A stretch of DNA of 64,000 nt, taken from the NCBI GenBank assembly GCA_023512835.1, contig CM042088.1:6874078-6938077 (forward strand). Direction: 5' to 3'. Below, in pieces: positions 1 through 12,421 of this stretch. This DNA comes from Taxillus chinensis (taxonomy: Eukaryota; Streptophyta; Magnoliopsida; Santalales; Loranthaceae). Both the position numbers and the translations under genes were made by a program. How positions within the stretch are numbered: position 1 is the stretch's first letter; each line of letters starts with the position of its first letter. The notes beneath the pieces were generated by a model, which saw nothing but the letters and a program-made list of their open reading frames with translations, was not told the DNA's origin and searched no databases.

Positions 1-300
1 TGGGTTAAGTTTCTCAAAAAGTATGATTTTTATTTAGCTAAGTTATTTATTCAAGTCATGGTGAAAATGGATTTACCCTAAAGTTTTAAAGGGAATCCTA
101 AAGGTTTTGGGTTTTTGTTTGAAGTGGATAATGAGATCCTACGGGTTGGTTTTGGTGTTTGGTTTTATTTTGGAAATTGAAAATATGATTTTTTTTCTTT
201 TTTATTTTCCCTTTTTTGTTTTGGTTTTTTGGGTTAGAAAACATACATTTTTTGTTTGTTTTTATTTTGTTTTGTTTTGTTTTGTTTTGTTTTACTTTTA
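1..300 (-). repeat. Fragment of Tat/Ogre-like LTR
   Basis: The reverse complement of this stretch aligns by eye with 35455-35700. Both run through an A-rich tract, then blocks reading CCTTTAGGATT, CCACTTCAAA, ATTCCCTTTA and AATAACTTAGC in the same order. The second region is inside the LTR just before the TGGCGACTCTGCTGGGGA primer site, so this is a diverged LTR piece of the same family in the opposite orientation. The (GTTTT)n run near 265-295 is part of the A-rich tract. No coding capacity is credible here. Confidence 0.6.
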
Positions 301-760
301 ATTACCTTCTTATCCTTCACCTAAAATGCAAACATGGATAACTTTCCAGGGATTGTTTGGGGAGATTCGTATTCGCCTAAATTGATGCTTTGAAGAATTT
401 TGCATGGCCACTTTTTCGGGCGATTTGGACCAGGGGCATTGACCGTCTTTTGGCAAGTTTCGACTTTTTCCAATGAAAGTTGTTTTGGCCATAACTTCTT
501 CATTTTAAGTCCGATTTGAGCTCGATCAAGTGTGTTAGTCTCCAATTTTTATCCTCTATCACCTGGTGTTGGTCTTGGGGCGCTTCAAGGACTTGTAGCA
601 AAACTCATTAATTTTGAACTCCCCCGTCCGTGTCAATTGTATCCATCTCGTGCAAATTGGGGCTACCATCAATTCCGAACCATTCCTTGGAAGTATGGGA
701 TCATTGTGGACCTATTCAACAAGGTATATGGCATGGGCAGAAAGGTATATCAAAATGGGG
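301..760. other. Non-coding repeat-like stretch, unassigned
   Basis: This segment lies between the env-like stop of copia element A and the Tat-like LTR fragment. About 50 bases next to 760 are shared, inverted, with 25332-25385 of element B, so they belong to element A downstream of its env-like frame. The rest looks like degraded LTR-type sequence. Neither a polypurine tract nor the copia LTR start TGTTGGATCAAGCC was found, so the 3' end of element A is missing or unrecognisable. Confidence 0.4.
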
Positions 761-3064
761 TTAGTATGTCCAACCCAGACAAAATGGGGTCCAACACTCT
801 GCAGTTCCGTCGATGAAGGTCCGGATGAAAGGTACTTCAGGAAGATATCCTTCAGAACAACAAGGTACAATATGAAAAATATGTCCGTCCTTGTAGGGGG
901 ACAGAAACAACCTCATCTCCATTTTAACTGCTCGAGAGAAGTTCTCTATGTCTTCTGTGGAGAATAGGCCCTTCTCGGAACAGAGAGTCTTAATATCCTT
1001 AGGAGAGAAGGGGTATAGGTCAGAAAGACATCTTCTCTCGGCATTGGATGCGGCATACTTAGACATTTCAAGAAAAATACTTCCATCCGCATCAAGTGGA
1101 TCGCGATCCGCATATGATGGGAGGAAGGTGTCAGCCGCTGATGGAGTGGTGGAAGGAGGAGCTGCACTTGAGGAGCTGGGCTAAGAAAAACGGCTGCGTT
1201 TGGGAATGGTAACGCCCGGAAGTGGATGTAACGAAGATGTAGGCCGCTTCTTAGCACAAGCAGAGGAAGATGCAGGAGGATCAGACACGTTCTCCCCCGG
1301 TTTGGCAGATCGCCGGGGTGCAGAAGGGGGACGAGCCATGGTGTGTGCCAAGTCCGCAAAAGAAGTTGATAGAGAATGAACAGACGAGGCAACGAGATCC
1401 ATCTTCTGCTCGATGGAAGTGGGGGAGTCGGTCAAGGGGCAGAGAGGAGTTGGGCGCCTAATGTATCAACCTTGGCGGTGATGGCAGAGATTTGAGCACT
1501 CTGAGCTTGGGCGTGACGGTCGAGTTGAGCGGAGAGCACGGCGTCAGAGTGGACCGTGCCAAACGAGGCACGTCGAACTACCAACTTCGGGGCTTTGGAG
1601 GACTCCCCCACAGGAATGGCTGCAGGCGTGCGCTGGGCAAATGAGTCAGTAGGAGTAGAAGGGGCATCGGCAGCTGCAGCAGGGGCAATCTGGAGCAGCA
1701 GAGACATCCAGAGCATCAGAGCCACTTTGACCAGAAAGGTCAATGATGGGTATACCGGCGGCAGGAGAGGCAAGCTGGGCCTCAGCAGGAAAAGGCATGC
1801 GGGCATCATGAGCTGGGCCGGAGGAAACAGTAAAGGGAACATCTGGAATATGAGCTGGTGTAAGGAAACCGTGGTCCAGGTTCCAGACTATCATTTCCTC
1901 TGGGGAATGGGTGTGATTGGCGTAAAATACCTTGATGTCGTGATCAGGGATGGAGGTAGTGCAGGCAAGACTAAAACGGAACCAGAGGTCCATTAGGGTG
2001 TCGAGGGAGAGATGAGCAAGGTAGTCTCAAGGTTGAGGTAGGGGTGGTAACGGTGCTTCCGGAGGAGAGGGAGGTACATCGGCCGTGGCCGTAGCAACGG
2101 CAGCATCAACAGCGGCAGCAACAACAGGCGAGTCAGGTGCGGGGACATCAGCGGGAGAAGACGCTGGAGAGTCATCCGGATGAGGACTTGGTTGAGAGGG
2201 CCCCACAACCTCGGACGGGTCGGCACGGACACTGTGCTGAGAGGCTCGGGAGATGGATGGGGCAGCAATAGACCAAATCTGAGAGGACCGGTGAGCAGAG
2301 CTAACTTCGGGGGCATGGCTATCAACGGGGTCACCAACCGAACTTCCCTGTTGTTCCGATGCGGGAAGGAGGCAGAGAGCACATAAGGTCGGTGAGCTGT
2401 CATGGTCCCGTCAGGCGTAAGGTGGGGAAGATAGTAGGCCTGGGGGAAAGGGATAGTGCCTGTACCATTAAAATGGGACGGACGCAGATGCTGGAAGACC
2501 ATGCTGAGGATCCGCCCAAAAGATTGGTTCTTGGGCCCGTTCTTCAGCAATCGGAACAGGAATGTCCCTCAGTCCATTGGGAGACCTTCGAATACTCCGT
2601 ACATGGCCAGCAAAAGGTCATATAGAACGGAGTTGAGAGCGGAGGTGCGAGCCAGAAGACAACGGCTGAGGATGGTTGCCATACACCGGTAGCGACTGTG
2701 CAACGACTTCACCTTGTATTCCTTCCCTTTGTTTGTGCAGCCCATGGAAGCTACCATTGTTTCTGGTTCCAGACGTTGAGGTTCACCGGTGGGTAGGTTG
2801 AGAGCGGCACGAAGGATGGCGGGGGTGATGACGATGGATTCACCCCGAACATGGGAAAGGATGGAGTCGGTGGTGCAGCGGATGCGCTGGTAGTACTCGA
2901 TGATGTCATCGATGAGAAGATCGACAGGGTTGGAAACCAGATTCAGAATGTGGGAGGCTTCAAAAAGGGGGCGTAGTTCGAAAAACCAAGCTGGAGGATC
3001 AAAAACTGTAGGCCAATCAACCAGATGGCCGGAATTTACGCCAAAAAGAGAGCTTGGGTGCCAT
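761..3064 (-). pseudogene. env-like gene of copia element A
   Basis: The frame starts at an ATG at 3064 and is followed in pieces to a stop at 761, about 765 codons. It carries a frameshift in a T-run within the first ten codons, a stop near 2570 and further shifts. The N-terminal third (about 2570-3040) is hydrophilic to amphipathic and includes VRGESIVITPAI, NLPTGEP and ARTSALNSVLYDLL. It resembles proteins labelled 'putative plant transposon protein' and the N-terminus of the Ulp1-like protein at 40.3-42.7 kb. The middle is Pro/Ser/Ala-rich; around 1430-1540 lies a short coiled-coil-like stretch; the end (761-1066) is the best preserved and finishes WTY. No signal peptide or clear membrane anchor was seen, so 'env-like' refers to position only. 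Element B keeps a remnant of the same end at 25280-25331. Confidence 0.6.
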
Positions 3065-4699
3065 TAGGAGTAAGGAATAAGGAAGTTGGGTCTTAGAGAT
3101 CGGAAGAGCGACGAGGGTTTAGGGATTTGGAAATGTAAATTCGCGTTGTGTGAAAATTCAGTATATATAAGACCGAGTCCGTGGTTGCCAGTGGATCTTG
3201 GGATTAAGTGAGATAAATAGTGATCTGCCTGACAAGCTGATGTCATTTAACTTGAGATGTGAGCGCCTCTGTATTTGAAAATGACGTGGACGCCTTAGAA
3301 TCAAGTATATATGAAAGTTCTATGCCCTCTTCCGGAAATGTCTTGTCTCGAGACTTGCTATTAAAATAGCCTATCATTATGCCTCCTCAAAAACACGCGA
3401 TAAGACTTGAGTATTTCAAGAGTCCGGAGGAGATGAACCGACGATCATCCGGATGAAAGAGTAATCCATAGAAGTATATCCGGATGAGCAACTGAGTGTG
3501 AGAGAGAGAGAGAGTGATTCCTTTGTTGGCTTAAAGTCGAAGAAGATGAAGTACCACAACACTTCAAAGGCGAGACTTCAAGCAAGATATGTCAGTGAAA
3601 ATGCAAAGTGAATCGGAACCTGTAGCTGTATGAAAAGAAACTAAAAAGAACACAGAGCTTTGACAGGTTGAGATTAGTACGGATGTAAACAAAAATGAAA
3701 AGGTAGCAAAATCCGAACTAATGAAAAGGTAGAACGCATTGAAAAGGAATGCTAAACACATACAAACGAATGACTGAATCAATGGTGCTGAAAAATAAGC
3801 ATATGTCTGATTAAAAACCCATACGTTCTCATTGGTCAACATAGTGAGACCGTCATGCTGAACATTGTAGCCAAGATAAAAGAACAATATGTGAGTTACT
3901 CTAAATAAGATTCATGGGTGAGAATGGAAGAAAGAACACATGCCAGATGCTATCAATTGATTATCCGATTATGATGCACAGTTGAAGAAAGAAAAACATC
4001 CAAACATGCCATAAAACTAATTCAACAATGTATGTCCAGTCAGATCCGGAAGTGAGAAGTAAGAGGAAGGAGCATCCGAGACATATTGGGGGTTATTACT
4101 GAAATAATAAATGAAACGTTGGCTCCCCCGTAGATCATACAATCCTATCAGTGATGAACTCCCCCTCAGATAGACAGTCGGGAAAGAGGTCATGAGACAT
4201 ATAAGGGGGGATTACATGAGTAATTCATAAGCATTTTCTCCCCATTAGATCTTGCAATCCTCTCGATGACATTTCCAGCTACAAGATTTAGATTTTGAGA
4301 AGAATACTATCTATCCTTTGGGAACTTCACTTTAGGAGCTGAACAGACTTTCACTGTGACTTCATCCATAAGCATTCCGATCCAACCCATTTCATTTCTT
4401 CAATTAGACATGTTAATAGGGCAATCAATATGAAAAAGCAATGAACATGAGGTGATACATGAAAAATTGAATCATGAAATCCAAAGAAGAGAGAACTCAT
4501 ATAGTGTTAATTATGTCAGCTTAACAACTTCAGTTGAGAAACACAAGCATCCTCCCAACGGGAGATATGGGAAGATAGTCAGGACAAATGCATATTACCG
4601 GCACGCATGATCAGCATGAAGGACAATAGGTGTCTAACTCTCATTAAGAATCACAATGCATGTCCTAAAGAAAATACTGGTGGAGTGAAAAATTAGAAA
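3065..4699 (-). other. Spacer between pol and env-like gene of A
   Basis: About 1.6 kb without a credible gene. It contains the conserved block read on the minus strand as GGGAGGATGCTTG (near 4550), also found in element B at 22745-22758 just after pol, which confirms that A and B share this layout. A (GA)n run sits at 3502-3516. Apart from the TATA box at 3162 no other feature was recognised. Confidence 0.6.
3162..3170 (-). promoter_or_regulatory. TATA box before the env-like gene of A
   Basis: On the minus strand TTATATATAC lies about 100 bases before the ATG at 3064. The intervening sequence is C/T-rich with no ATG, as in a plant 5' leader. This suggests the env-like gene had its own internal promoter instead of relying on readthrough from pol. 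Spacing and composition are seen; activity is inferred. Confidence 0.5.
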
Positions 4700-7620
4700 C
4701 TATGCAGACAAGTCAAGCATACCTAATTTGAGGAGTAGTTCAGAAAATCTTGCATCTGGTAGGGGCTTGGTGAGTATATCCGTGAGTTGATCATCCGTAG
4801 CAACATGTTCAAGAGATATATGCTGTTTGAGAACATGATCTCGGATGAATTGATACCTGACTTCAATGTGCTTAGTCTTTGGTGTATAACTGGATTATTG
4901 TTGACGGCAGTTGCACTAGTATTGTCACAGTACAGTGGAACAGATGTCATGTTGAACCCGTAGTCAGTAAGTTAACTTCGCATCCAGAGTAGCTATGCGT
5001 AACAACTCCCAGCAGCTATATATTCCGTCTTAGCAGTAGAAGTTGATACGGAATTCTGCTTCTTACTGAACCATGAAATCAATCTGCTTTGAAGAAACTG
5101 ACAAGTACCACTAGTGCTTTTCCTGTTGATGCGACACTCGGCAAAATCAGCATCAGAAAATCCGGATAAGGAGAAGTTGGACTCCTTTGGGTACCAAAGT
5201 CCCAAATTACTATCCCTTTTAAATACTGCAATATCCGTTTCACATGTAGCATGTGTGACTCTTTGGGATTCGCTTGATATCTTGTGCAAATGCAAGTTGC
5301 AAACATTATGTCCGAGCGACTTGTTGTGAAATACAACAATGAACCAATCATCCCTCTGTATTCAGTCACATTTGCTGATTCTCTGTTAAGATCAGGATCA
5401 AGTTTGGCACTGACTGCCATGGGAGTTTTCATAGGAGTAGAGTTTTGTATCCCAAACTTCTTGATTAGGTCCCGTGTATACTTTGCTTGGTTGATGAAGA
5501 TTCCATCTTTTATTTGTTTAACTTCTATCCCAAGGAAGTACGTTAATTCTCCCATCATGCTCATTTCAAATTTGCCAGTCATCAACTTCGCAAATTCTTC
5601 ACAAAGCTTCGAATTTGATGATCCGGAAATGATGTCATCCACAAAGATTTGTACGATTAGAGAATGATCTTTCTCTTTCCTTAAAAATAGAGTGGTGTCT
5701 ATCTTTCCTATTCTGAAATTGTGTTCAAGCAAGAATTCTGACAGTGTGTCGTACCAGGCCCTTGGAGCTTGCTTCAATCCGTACAAAGTTTTCCGTAGCT
5801 TATAAACCATATGTTCAGCCTTGTGTTCAATGAAGCCCGGAGGTTGTTCTACATAAACCTCCTGTTGAAGATCTCCATTCAGAAATGTGCTTTTCACGTC
5901 CATCTGATAAACTTTGAAGTTTTCATATGAATCATACGCCAAGAACATACGGATCGCCATAAGTCGAGCTACAGGAGCAAAGGACTAGTCATAGTCAATG
6001 CCTTCTTCTTGACAGTATCCTTTGGCTACCAGTCTGGCTTTGTTCCGGATTATTATTCCATCAGTATCTAATTTATTCCAAAACACCCATTTAACTCCAA
6101 TGACTTGTTGTGACCTGGGCCTTGGTACTAAAGTCCACACTTCGTTCCTCTTGAACTGATTAAGCTCTTCTTGCATAGCGTCTATCCAATTTGAGTCTTG
6201 GAGGGCTTCATCCACGACCTTAGGCTCTATCTGTGATAAGAAACATGAGTAGAGGCATAGATTGGAAGTGGCTGCCCTCATCCTTACTCCAACAGTAGGA
6301 TCGCCAATCACTTGTTCTAATGGGTGGTTCCGAGTCCACCTATAGTTCTGCACAAGCGGTGGTGAGTAGTGAATGATTTGAAGCTCTGCCAGATCGGGTG
6401 GATCTTGTACATCAGCTAGTTGAGCTTCTTCCGGACCTATTGTATCCGTATGATGAACAGTTCCAGAAGTACTTGGAAGTGCTTCGACACTGTTGCTTTT
6501 AGTATGAATAGGTCCGGACGGACTAGTAGGCTCTCCGAAATTATGGATTTCCGTAACAAGTTCTCCGGAGTTAAGTGGAAGTCCTAAGTCCGAGTCTTCT
6601 GAAGCATCATCAGTAGCATTTCTTGCCTCACCGGTACTGAGTGATTCATCAGGTATTGCAGCAGGTACATGTCTGAACTGAGAATAGTCAATCGAGTCCG
6701 GGTGATCCTGCACAATTTGATTTGAAGATCCTATAGTTGACCAGTCCAGGTTAGTTTCATCAAAATCAACATGGATAGATTCTTCAACCGTTAAACATTT
6801 TCTATTGAAAATATGATAAGCCCTGCTATGCAACGAGTATCCGACAAAGATCCCATCATCCGATTTTGGCTCAAATTTACTCTGGGCCTCTTTGCCATTG
6901 TTTAACACATAGCAAACACACCCAAAGGCTTTGAAATGAGAGATTGATGGCTTCCTGCCTCTCTACATCTCATAGGGTGTTTTCATTGTAATCTTATTGA
7001 TAAGAGTTCTGTTTTGAACATAGCACGCAATAGACATAGCTTCAACCCATAGGCTGAGAGGAAGCTTTGCCCCTGCTAACATGGATCTACTAGCTTCGAC
7101 TAAAGTGCGATTCTTACGCGCAGCAACTCTATTTTGTTGTGGAGTCCTGGGCGCAGAGAAGTCGTGTTGAATGGTCTTTTCAAAACAATAGGATCTCATA
7201 TCTGAAAAATCAAACTCAATACCATGATCACTCCTGATTACCGAGTATATGTCCCCATCTCTTAATCCGGATAACTTAACATCTTCGAATACGTTTTCCC
7301 TAACTGTGCAGGTATTGGACATAAAGGAAACAGTAAATCCTTTGTCACATAAATTACTGACACAGTTCGACTAGTGTAACTTTAGTGATTGATACACAAT
7401 TGTTGGTTAAAGTGCCATACCCCACAGTCTTACCGTTGCTGTTGTCCCCATATGGTACGGATGGGCCTCGTTTGTTAGTAACATCAACGAGTAGAGACTG
7501 ATCACCCGTCATATGTCCGGAGCATCCATTATCGAGAATCCACTTGCTTTGATTGATCTTTAACTTCAAGTGATCCGGCAGTATAATCCATAGATGCTCC
7601 TGCATGACAACAATTTACAT
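4700..7620 (-). pseudogene. copia pol of element A (protease, integrase remnant, RT, RNase H)
   Basis: The minus-strand reading begins just after the TAA at 7615-7617. The protease-like block WILDNGCSGHMTG (about 7515-7545) has DNG instead of the active-site DSG. The integrase is internally deleted: LRDGDIYSV is joined directly to RSDHGIEFDF, removing the HHCC zinc-binding part and the first catalytic Asp; the distal part (NRTLVEASRSMLAG) remains. RT follows with [37 protein letters not shown] and [10 protein letters not shown] in place of the usual YVDD. RNase H has [20 protein letters not shown] and DNTSA. The frame ends ELLLKLGMLDLSA at 4700. Stops and frameshifts lie near 5970, 6962 and 7370. 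Inactive copy. Confidence 0.85.
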
Positions 7621-8915
7621 TTTTGGTGCCCAAACTTGTTTCGGGTAGTTAGGAGAAACAGCAGTAGTGTCAATAGTTTTAGATTTAGATTTGCTCGAAG
7701 AACCCTTTTTGATAAACTGATCTTTATTAATACGAATTTGATTACAAAGCCAGCTTATCAGATAAGCTCCAACATTCATAGTGATAATGACCTATTTCTC
7801 TACAGATGGAACAGACACTATGATGTGGAGCATAAACAGGGGATACAGATTTCTCAGGTTTTACAGATTTTCTACTCTATTCCCTATGGCCTAAACCATT
7901 GCGTTTGGGTGACGCACTCTTGGCCCTAGATGCGCCAGCCTTAGCCTTTCCTTTCTTTCTGGGTGCTACAGTTTCGGCTCTAACTGCAACAACCTTCCCT
8001 TCATCATTAGATACGGGTGCTATTGCTTCAGGAACAGCAGTAACAGCCTCAGTTCCACAATCATAGACTATGGTGCCACCTGAAATGAAACCATCCAACG
8101 GTTGGTTAGTTTTGGAATGAAATCCGGAGGACACTCAATAGCTTGTGTGGAGGTTGATGGTTCGGAGCCTAGGCCAGGTTTAACTTGGATGTTATCCAGA
8201 TCAGTCCTAAATGTAGAGGCTATTTCCCCGGATTTTAGCCACTTACGATTTATTTCCTTTTCCTGTTCCAGTTCATTCTCGAGTCTTTTCACAATAACTT
8301 TTAGGCCAGTTAGGTTGGTATTTAGCAAATGGTTTTCAGCTCTTAGATCATGATACCAAGCCTCTTTACCGCTGAAGTCGGTTATGTCTTTTTTAAGTCT
8401 AGCAACAGTAATTTTAAGACATTTGTTCTGACTTTCCATATCTTTGTACATTTGTGTAAGTATTAGTCTCTCATTCTTTTCATGATCACGTTCAGTAATA
8501 AGAGATTCTAATTTACTCATGAGCTCAGAGATCGAAGGTACCTCAGTATTTGCCATGAGGCAGACGTTCGGCTTAGGAGTTGGCTCATCATCCGAGGATT
8601 CCTCCTCTTCTTCCGAGCCACATACGTACTTGGTGACGAACGCCTTCCTCTTGTTCTTGTTGTTTTCTGAGGTGGAGCATCGAGGAGTAACCTTGTCACT
8701 TTTCTCAGCCGTTTTAGATTTGGATTTACAATCCTTGGCCCAGTGACCGAGTTTTCCACAATTATAGCATTCCTTGGAACTAGACTCTGATCGCTCCTTC
8801 CTTTGGAATGATGATGAGGAGCCTCTTCTGAATCCCTTTTTGCTTTTCCAAAGGAATCGCTCAAAGGATTTGACCAGAAGAGCTATTTCTTCTTCAGCAT
8901 CATAGTCAAAGTTCT
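7621..8915 (-). pseudogene. Gag C-terminal part of A: two zinc knuckles and a coiled coil
   Basis: Continuing gag with frameshifts, the order is a CCHC knuckle (CYNCGKLGHWAKDC, near 8730-8775), an acidic Ser/Glu stretch (SEEEEESSDD), a long heptad-rich coiled coil (about 8180-8560, with LESLITERDHEKNERL and RLENELEQEKEINRKW), a linker (PLDGFISGGTIVYDCG), a Lys/Ala-rich basic stretch, and a second CCHC motif (CSICREIGHYHYEC, near 7790-7835). It ends QVWAPKM followed by TAA at 7615-7617. Equivalent parts are in B (18973-20344) and D (61259-62635). Expected role: nucleic-acid binding and particle assembly. Confidence 0.75.
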
Positions 8916-9785
8916 CTAGAACTCTTCCAAATCATCATTCCTCAGTATGCTGAGACATTTCGTAGCTTTGAAAGCTACCCCATTTTCTTTCTGAGCTATT
9001 TTCTCATCTCGATCAGAGTATTTGAACCTGACCTCGTGAGTCCGTAGCTCTCCGTATAGTTCTCTAAGGGGAACATACTGCCAGTTCTTGTTGACTTGCA
9101 TCTGGAGCTGCTTGGAGTAGTAGCGATCCGGTAGAAAGCGGAAAAACTTGTCATTGATTTGAGATCGAGAGTAATGCTCATTGACAGTTTTTAGCTCAAG
9201 GATGAGCTTGCCGAATCTCTGATAAATGCTCTCGAGGGATTCGCTAGGTTTGTGATTGAAACTCTCAAAATTCTGTCTGAGAGTACAGATGACATTCTGT
9301 ATTTGTGACTGACTTCCCTCATAGAGGATTGTCAATTTATCCCAGACAGCTTTCGCTGTCGTGCAGCCCTGGACGTCCGTGAAAGCTTTGGAGTCCAAAG
9401 ATGATGTAACATATGCTAGAGCCTTTTCGTTAGCACATTGCCAGGCTCTTTCATCATTGGTGAGTTTAACATCGGTCTTTGGCCTTCTAACTCCATGTTC
9501 TCCGATCATCATCGGAGTGGGTATCTCCTGATGGAGACATGGCCACATGAGATGATCATGGCAGACCATGAACATTCTCATGCGAGCTTTCCACTGGGAG
9601 AAAAGCTCAGGTGTGAAGTTTGGTGGTTTGGTCAGAGTGAAACCAAAACTACGTGGTTGAGGAGCAGCGGCAGCAGCAGGTTGAGGTGGATCGACATTTT
9701 CACTGCTGCTTCGATTAGGGAGGAGCTCTTGTGCACCTCCGGAGTTCAGGCGAGTGTTGAATAGCATACTACGTTCTTCGGCCAT
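8916..9785 (-). CDS. Gag (Retrotran_gag_2/UBN2-like) of copia element A
   Basis: A 289-codon open frame starts at the ATG at 9785, about 50 bases after the primer site. The N-terminal part is Asn/Ser/Pro/Ala-rich, then comes the copia gag core with FSQWKARMRMFMVCHDHLMW, a block ending AVWDKLTILYEG, and LESIYQRFGKLILELK. The frame closes near 8916 by a frameshift, after which the true reading continues into the zinc knuckle. The same core occurs in B (16319-18972) and D (60335-61258). This is the best preserved gag of the family here. Family capsid role: RNA packaging in cytoplasmic particles. Confidence 0.8.
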   Translation of the reverse strand: MAEERSMLFNTRLNSGGAQELLPNRSSSENVDPPQPAAAAAPQPRSFGFTLTKPPNFTPELFSQWKARMRMFMVCHDHLMWPCLHQEIPTPMMIGEHGVRRPKTDVKLTNDERAWQCANEKALAYVTSSLDSKAFTDVQGCTTAKAVWDKLTILYEGSQSQIQNVICTLRQNFESFNHKPSESLESIYQRFGKLILELKTVNEHYSRSQINDKFFRFLPDRYYSKQLQMQVNKNWQYVPLRELYGELRTHEVRFKYSDRDEKIAQKENGVAFKATKCLSILRNDDLEEF

Positions 9786-9835
9786 TGGTGAGAGAGAGAG
9801 AGAGTGGGATCTCTACTTTGAGCAAATAGAACTTG

Positions 9836-9847
9836 ATTTGATACCAC
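9836..9847 (-). promoter_or_regulatory. Primer-binding site of element A
   Basis: Minus strand TGGTATCA, followed by AATC instead of GAGC, begins two bases inside the LTR end. It matches the first eight bases of the usual plant initiator-Met tRNA primer site; the last four are altered. Confidence 0.75.
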
Positions 9848-9848
9848 T

Positions 9849-11263
9849 TGTTGGTCCCTTGGAGCCTAGAGGGGGGGGTGAATAGGCTCTTATCAAAACT
9901 CTTCTTCTAACTCTTTGGCACAACACCTATCTGGTTAAGAGATAGAATCAATGCAGAAAGTCACCAGATAGTGGAAGTATTTTGTTTTATTATAAAAATG
10001 ATAAGCACAACAAAATGGAAGCAGATTAAAGCTTAAGGAGCTTTTAAATCTACTAACAACACTCTAACACTCTGTTTACAATGCACTCACACACTAGCCT
10101 CTATAATGTACTTGAGCTCTTGTACATTCACGCGTGCACTCTTCTTTTTTAATGTACAAGGTTTACATAATATATATAGCACATCCTTGAGAGACAATCT
10201 TGGAACTTGTTGTTCCGGACTATGTGCACAATTTCTGTTCCTCGGAATCCTCTCTGTCTTAAGTGTTGCGGATGTGGAGCTCAATGTCTTGGGTTTGCAA
10301 AACATAAGTGTGTTTGTGAGTTCCCAAGTTCAGTCTAAGTTGTGTCCACATATCCGGATAATCCATGTGTAAGATGCTTTAGGTTCTCAACGAGTTTGTT
10401 TTACATTGGGAAGCAGCGAGCTGGTGACTTTGAATGCGAAGAGATAAATTGGAGTAACATCTTCTTAGATCCGGTGTAAGGTTCCTTACTTCGTGTTAAA
10501 CTAAGCTCGGATCCTTATTCCGTCACAATGATTGCTTACTCCGTATCAATTTAGTACTGGAATCCTTATTCCATATAAACGCTTCCTTACTCTATATGAA
10601 TGAGAAGGTCGGAGTGCTTACTCTGCATCAGCGCTTCCTTACTCCGCAACTAGTTTCCTTACTCCGCATGAGTTAAAGGAACGGATGGCTTACTCCGTAT
10701 CAGCACATCCTTACTCCGCAAGAGTAACAGGTTCGGATTCCTTATTCCACATCAAATTTCCTTACTCCATGTGAAATAAAGACTCGGGTCCTTATTCCGC
10801 ATAAGTAGTTCCTTACTTCGCATCTATAGAATACTCCATATTTCTTACTCCGTGATTCTTTTCCTTAGTCCGCTTGAGTGGAAAAATTAGCCTTTTTACT
10901 CCGTGATAACTGTGACTTTCTCCGTGCAACTTATAGACTAGGATTCTTACTCCGTATCTATTGACTTAGTCCATTTTAAAGTATTTGGTGCAGCTTTCTT
11001 AGTCCATAGCTTTAACTCATTAGTCTGCACGTATGATCCTTATTCCGTATGAAGTGAAGACTTGGTTATGTGCCAAGCTTTTGACGACGCACACTCTCAT
11101 CCGGATCAGGATTATGTATCCCGTCCTTAGCTTTCTTCTCACGAGTGTAGGTCCGGATCGAGTTCATATCTTCTGCAATAACTTAAAATGAAACAACAAA
11201 AGTCTTAGATCAAATTACATGGGGTTTTATTTGCATCATCCAAATTCTGGGCTTGATCCAACA
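9849..11263 (-). repeat. 5' LTR of copia element A (1415 bp)
   Basis: On the minus strand it starts TGTTGGATCAAGCCC at 11263 and ends in CCAACA at 9849, just before the primer site. It aligns with LTRs at 14807-16257 (B), 58887-60274 (D) and 37121-37573 (F, partial). A TATA box (CTATATATATTA, minus, about 10168-10179) would set transcription start near 10140. Between 10497 and 11060 is a minisatellite of CTTACTCCGCA-type units (see that entry). Near the end is a G-run (9872-9880). Confidence 0.88.
10497..11060 (-). repeat. LTR-internal minisatellite (GGAGTAAGG units), element A
   Basis: Degenerate units of about 25 or 50 bp carry the minus-strand core CGGAGTAAGG or GGACTAAG, separated by variable stems such as ATCCGAGCC. 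At least a dozen copies can be counted in the U3 region upstream of the TATA box. The same arrangement is in LTRs B, D and F, and the core is the monomer of the 7.2-kb array at 25.6-32.9 kb. Confidence 0.8.
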
Positions 11264-12421
11264 CCATTATTACCATTATATTTATTAAAGTCATCAAGCC
11301 ACACAAAATTCTCATAGACCCTATCATCATTATTATTAGGGAAGACTTTATCATCATGAATTCGCACAGCATGTGCTTGCCCCTGCCGCTCGGTTGAGAT
11401 GGATGGGGGGCGGTGGCTCCTGTGCCGCCCCCATGTGCCTGGGTGCCAATAGGGCCTGGCCTGCTTTTGGAGAAATTAGCCTAGAATTTTATTTTAAAAA
11501 AATGTGTTATTATTGTAGCTTAATTAATTTGGCTTGAAGGATTTTAATTGTGGATGATTAACTTGATTTATTGGTTTATGGTATGTGAATATTTGAAGTT
11601 TGATTTTATTAAATTGACATTTAGAATGATAATTGTAGTTTAATTTTATTAATTTCATATCGAGAATATTTATTGTAGCTTGATATTGTTAACTTGATGT
11701 TGAGAATAGTATATGTGGCCTAGTATAAATTGTTATATATATATATATGCACAAACACATAATAATTGTGGTTTGTGATTATTAGTTTGTAATTCGCAAG
11801 GTTGTTGTATTGAATACTGGCTGTTAGAAATTCCATTAAATATTGATGTGTGTGGCTTGGGTGATAAAATTAGTGTTTATTAATTATGTGTGGGGATTTT
11901 GTGGTGAATTGGTTGGGTTAGCCACGGGTCCCATATAGGGCTGGCAAGAGGCCACAGGTCTCCTATGTGGCTGGTTAACCTAGGTCCCATATGTGGCAGG
12001 TTGTCATTAGGGACACCGCAGGTCCCATATGTGGCAATCAAGAGGTGACTGGGATACTTGAAGTTAGTGGTGGCAATCCCATGGATGGATGAATTACCAG
12101 TGTGAACCATTATGACTGTATTGTGGTGTGATGTCTTATCTTGTTGTTTGATATAATTTAACTGTGATAGAATATGACACTACATTAGCACAAGCATATA
12201 CTGATCATATAGACCTAGGAATTTATGTACTAGCGTAGTGGAGATGGGGATCACCTACTGGGCATTCGTGCTCACCCTATTTATTTCTATTTCCTACAGG
12301 TTATAGGGAATAGCTGGTGGAGCCATAGTAGAGCAGGTTGAGACATCTTTGGAGTAGGATTTATTATATGGATTTTACTTACTATTTTATTATTTTATTT
12401 TCCGGAGTTGGGTCCGTGACA
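11264..12421 (+). repeat. Gypsy (Tekay-like) LTR fragment
   Basis: This aligns, inverted, with the solo LTR at 22760-25143. Shared blocks include a GC-rich GGGGGGCGGTGGC segment (11405 versus 24170), repeated GTCCCATATGTGGC boxes (11925-12030 versus 23390-23475), TGATAGAATATGACACTACA (12161 versus 23250) and GTGCTCACCC (12268). It probably ends at GTGACA (12421). The left part is cut by copia element A at 11264. The sense strand is plus, by comparison with the chromovirus LTR at 48416. Confidence 0.65.

Larger units (their letters stand above)
761..11263 (-). mobile_element. Copia element A (SIRE/Maximus-like), 3' LTR not seen
   Basis: Read on the minus strand the order is LTR (11263-9849), primer site, gag, zinc knuckle, long coiled coil, second zinc knuckle, protease, integrase, RT, RNase H, a 1.6-kb spacer, then an env-like frame ending at 761. 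A copia-type domain order followed by an extra downstream frame, with LTRs near 1.4 kb, is typical of the SIRE/Maximus lineage. Several stops, frameshifts and an integrase deletion make it non-autonomous. Elements B and D are close relatives. The right edge meets 11264 at a clean TGTTGG terminus; no second LTR is present, so the target duplication cannot be checked. Confidence 0.8.
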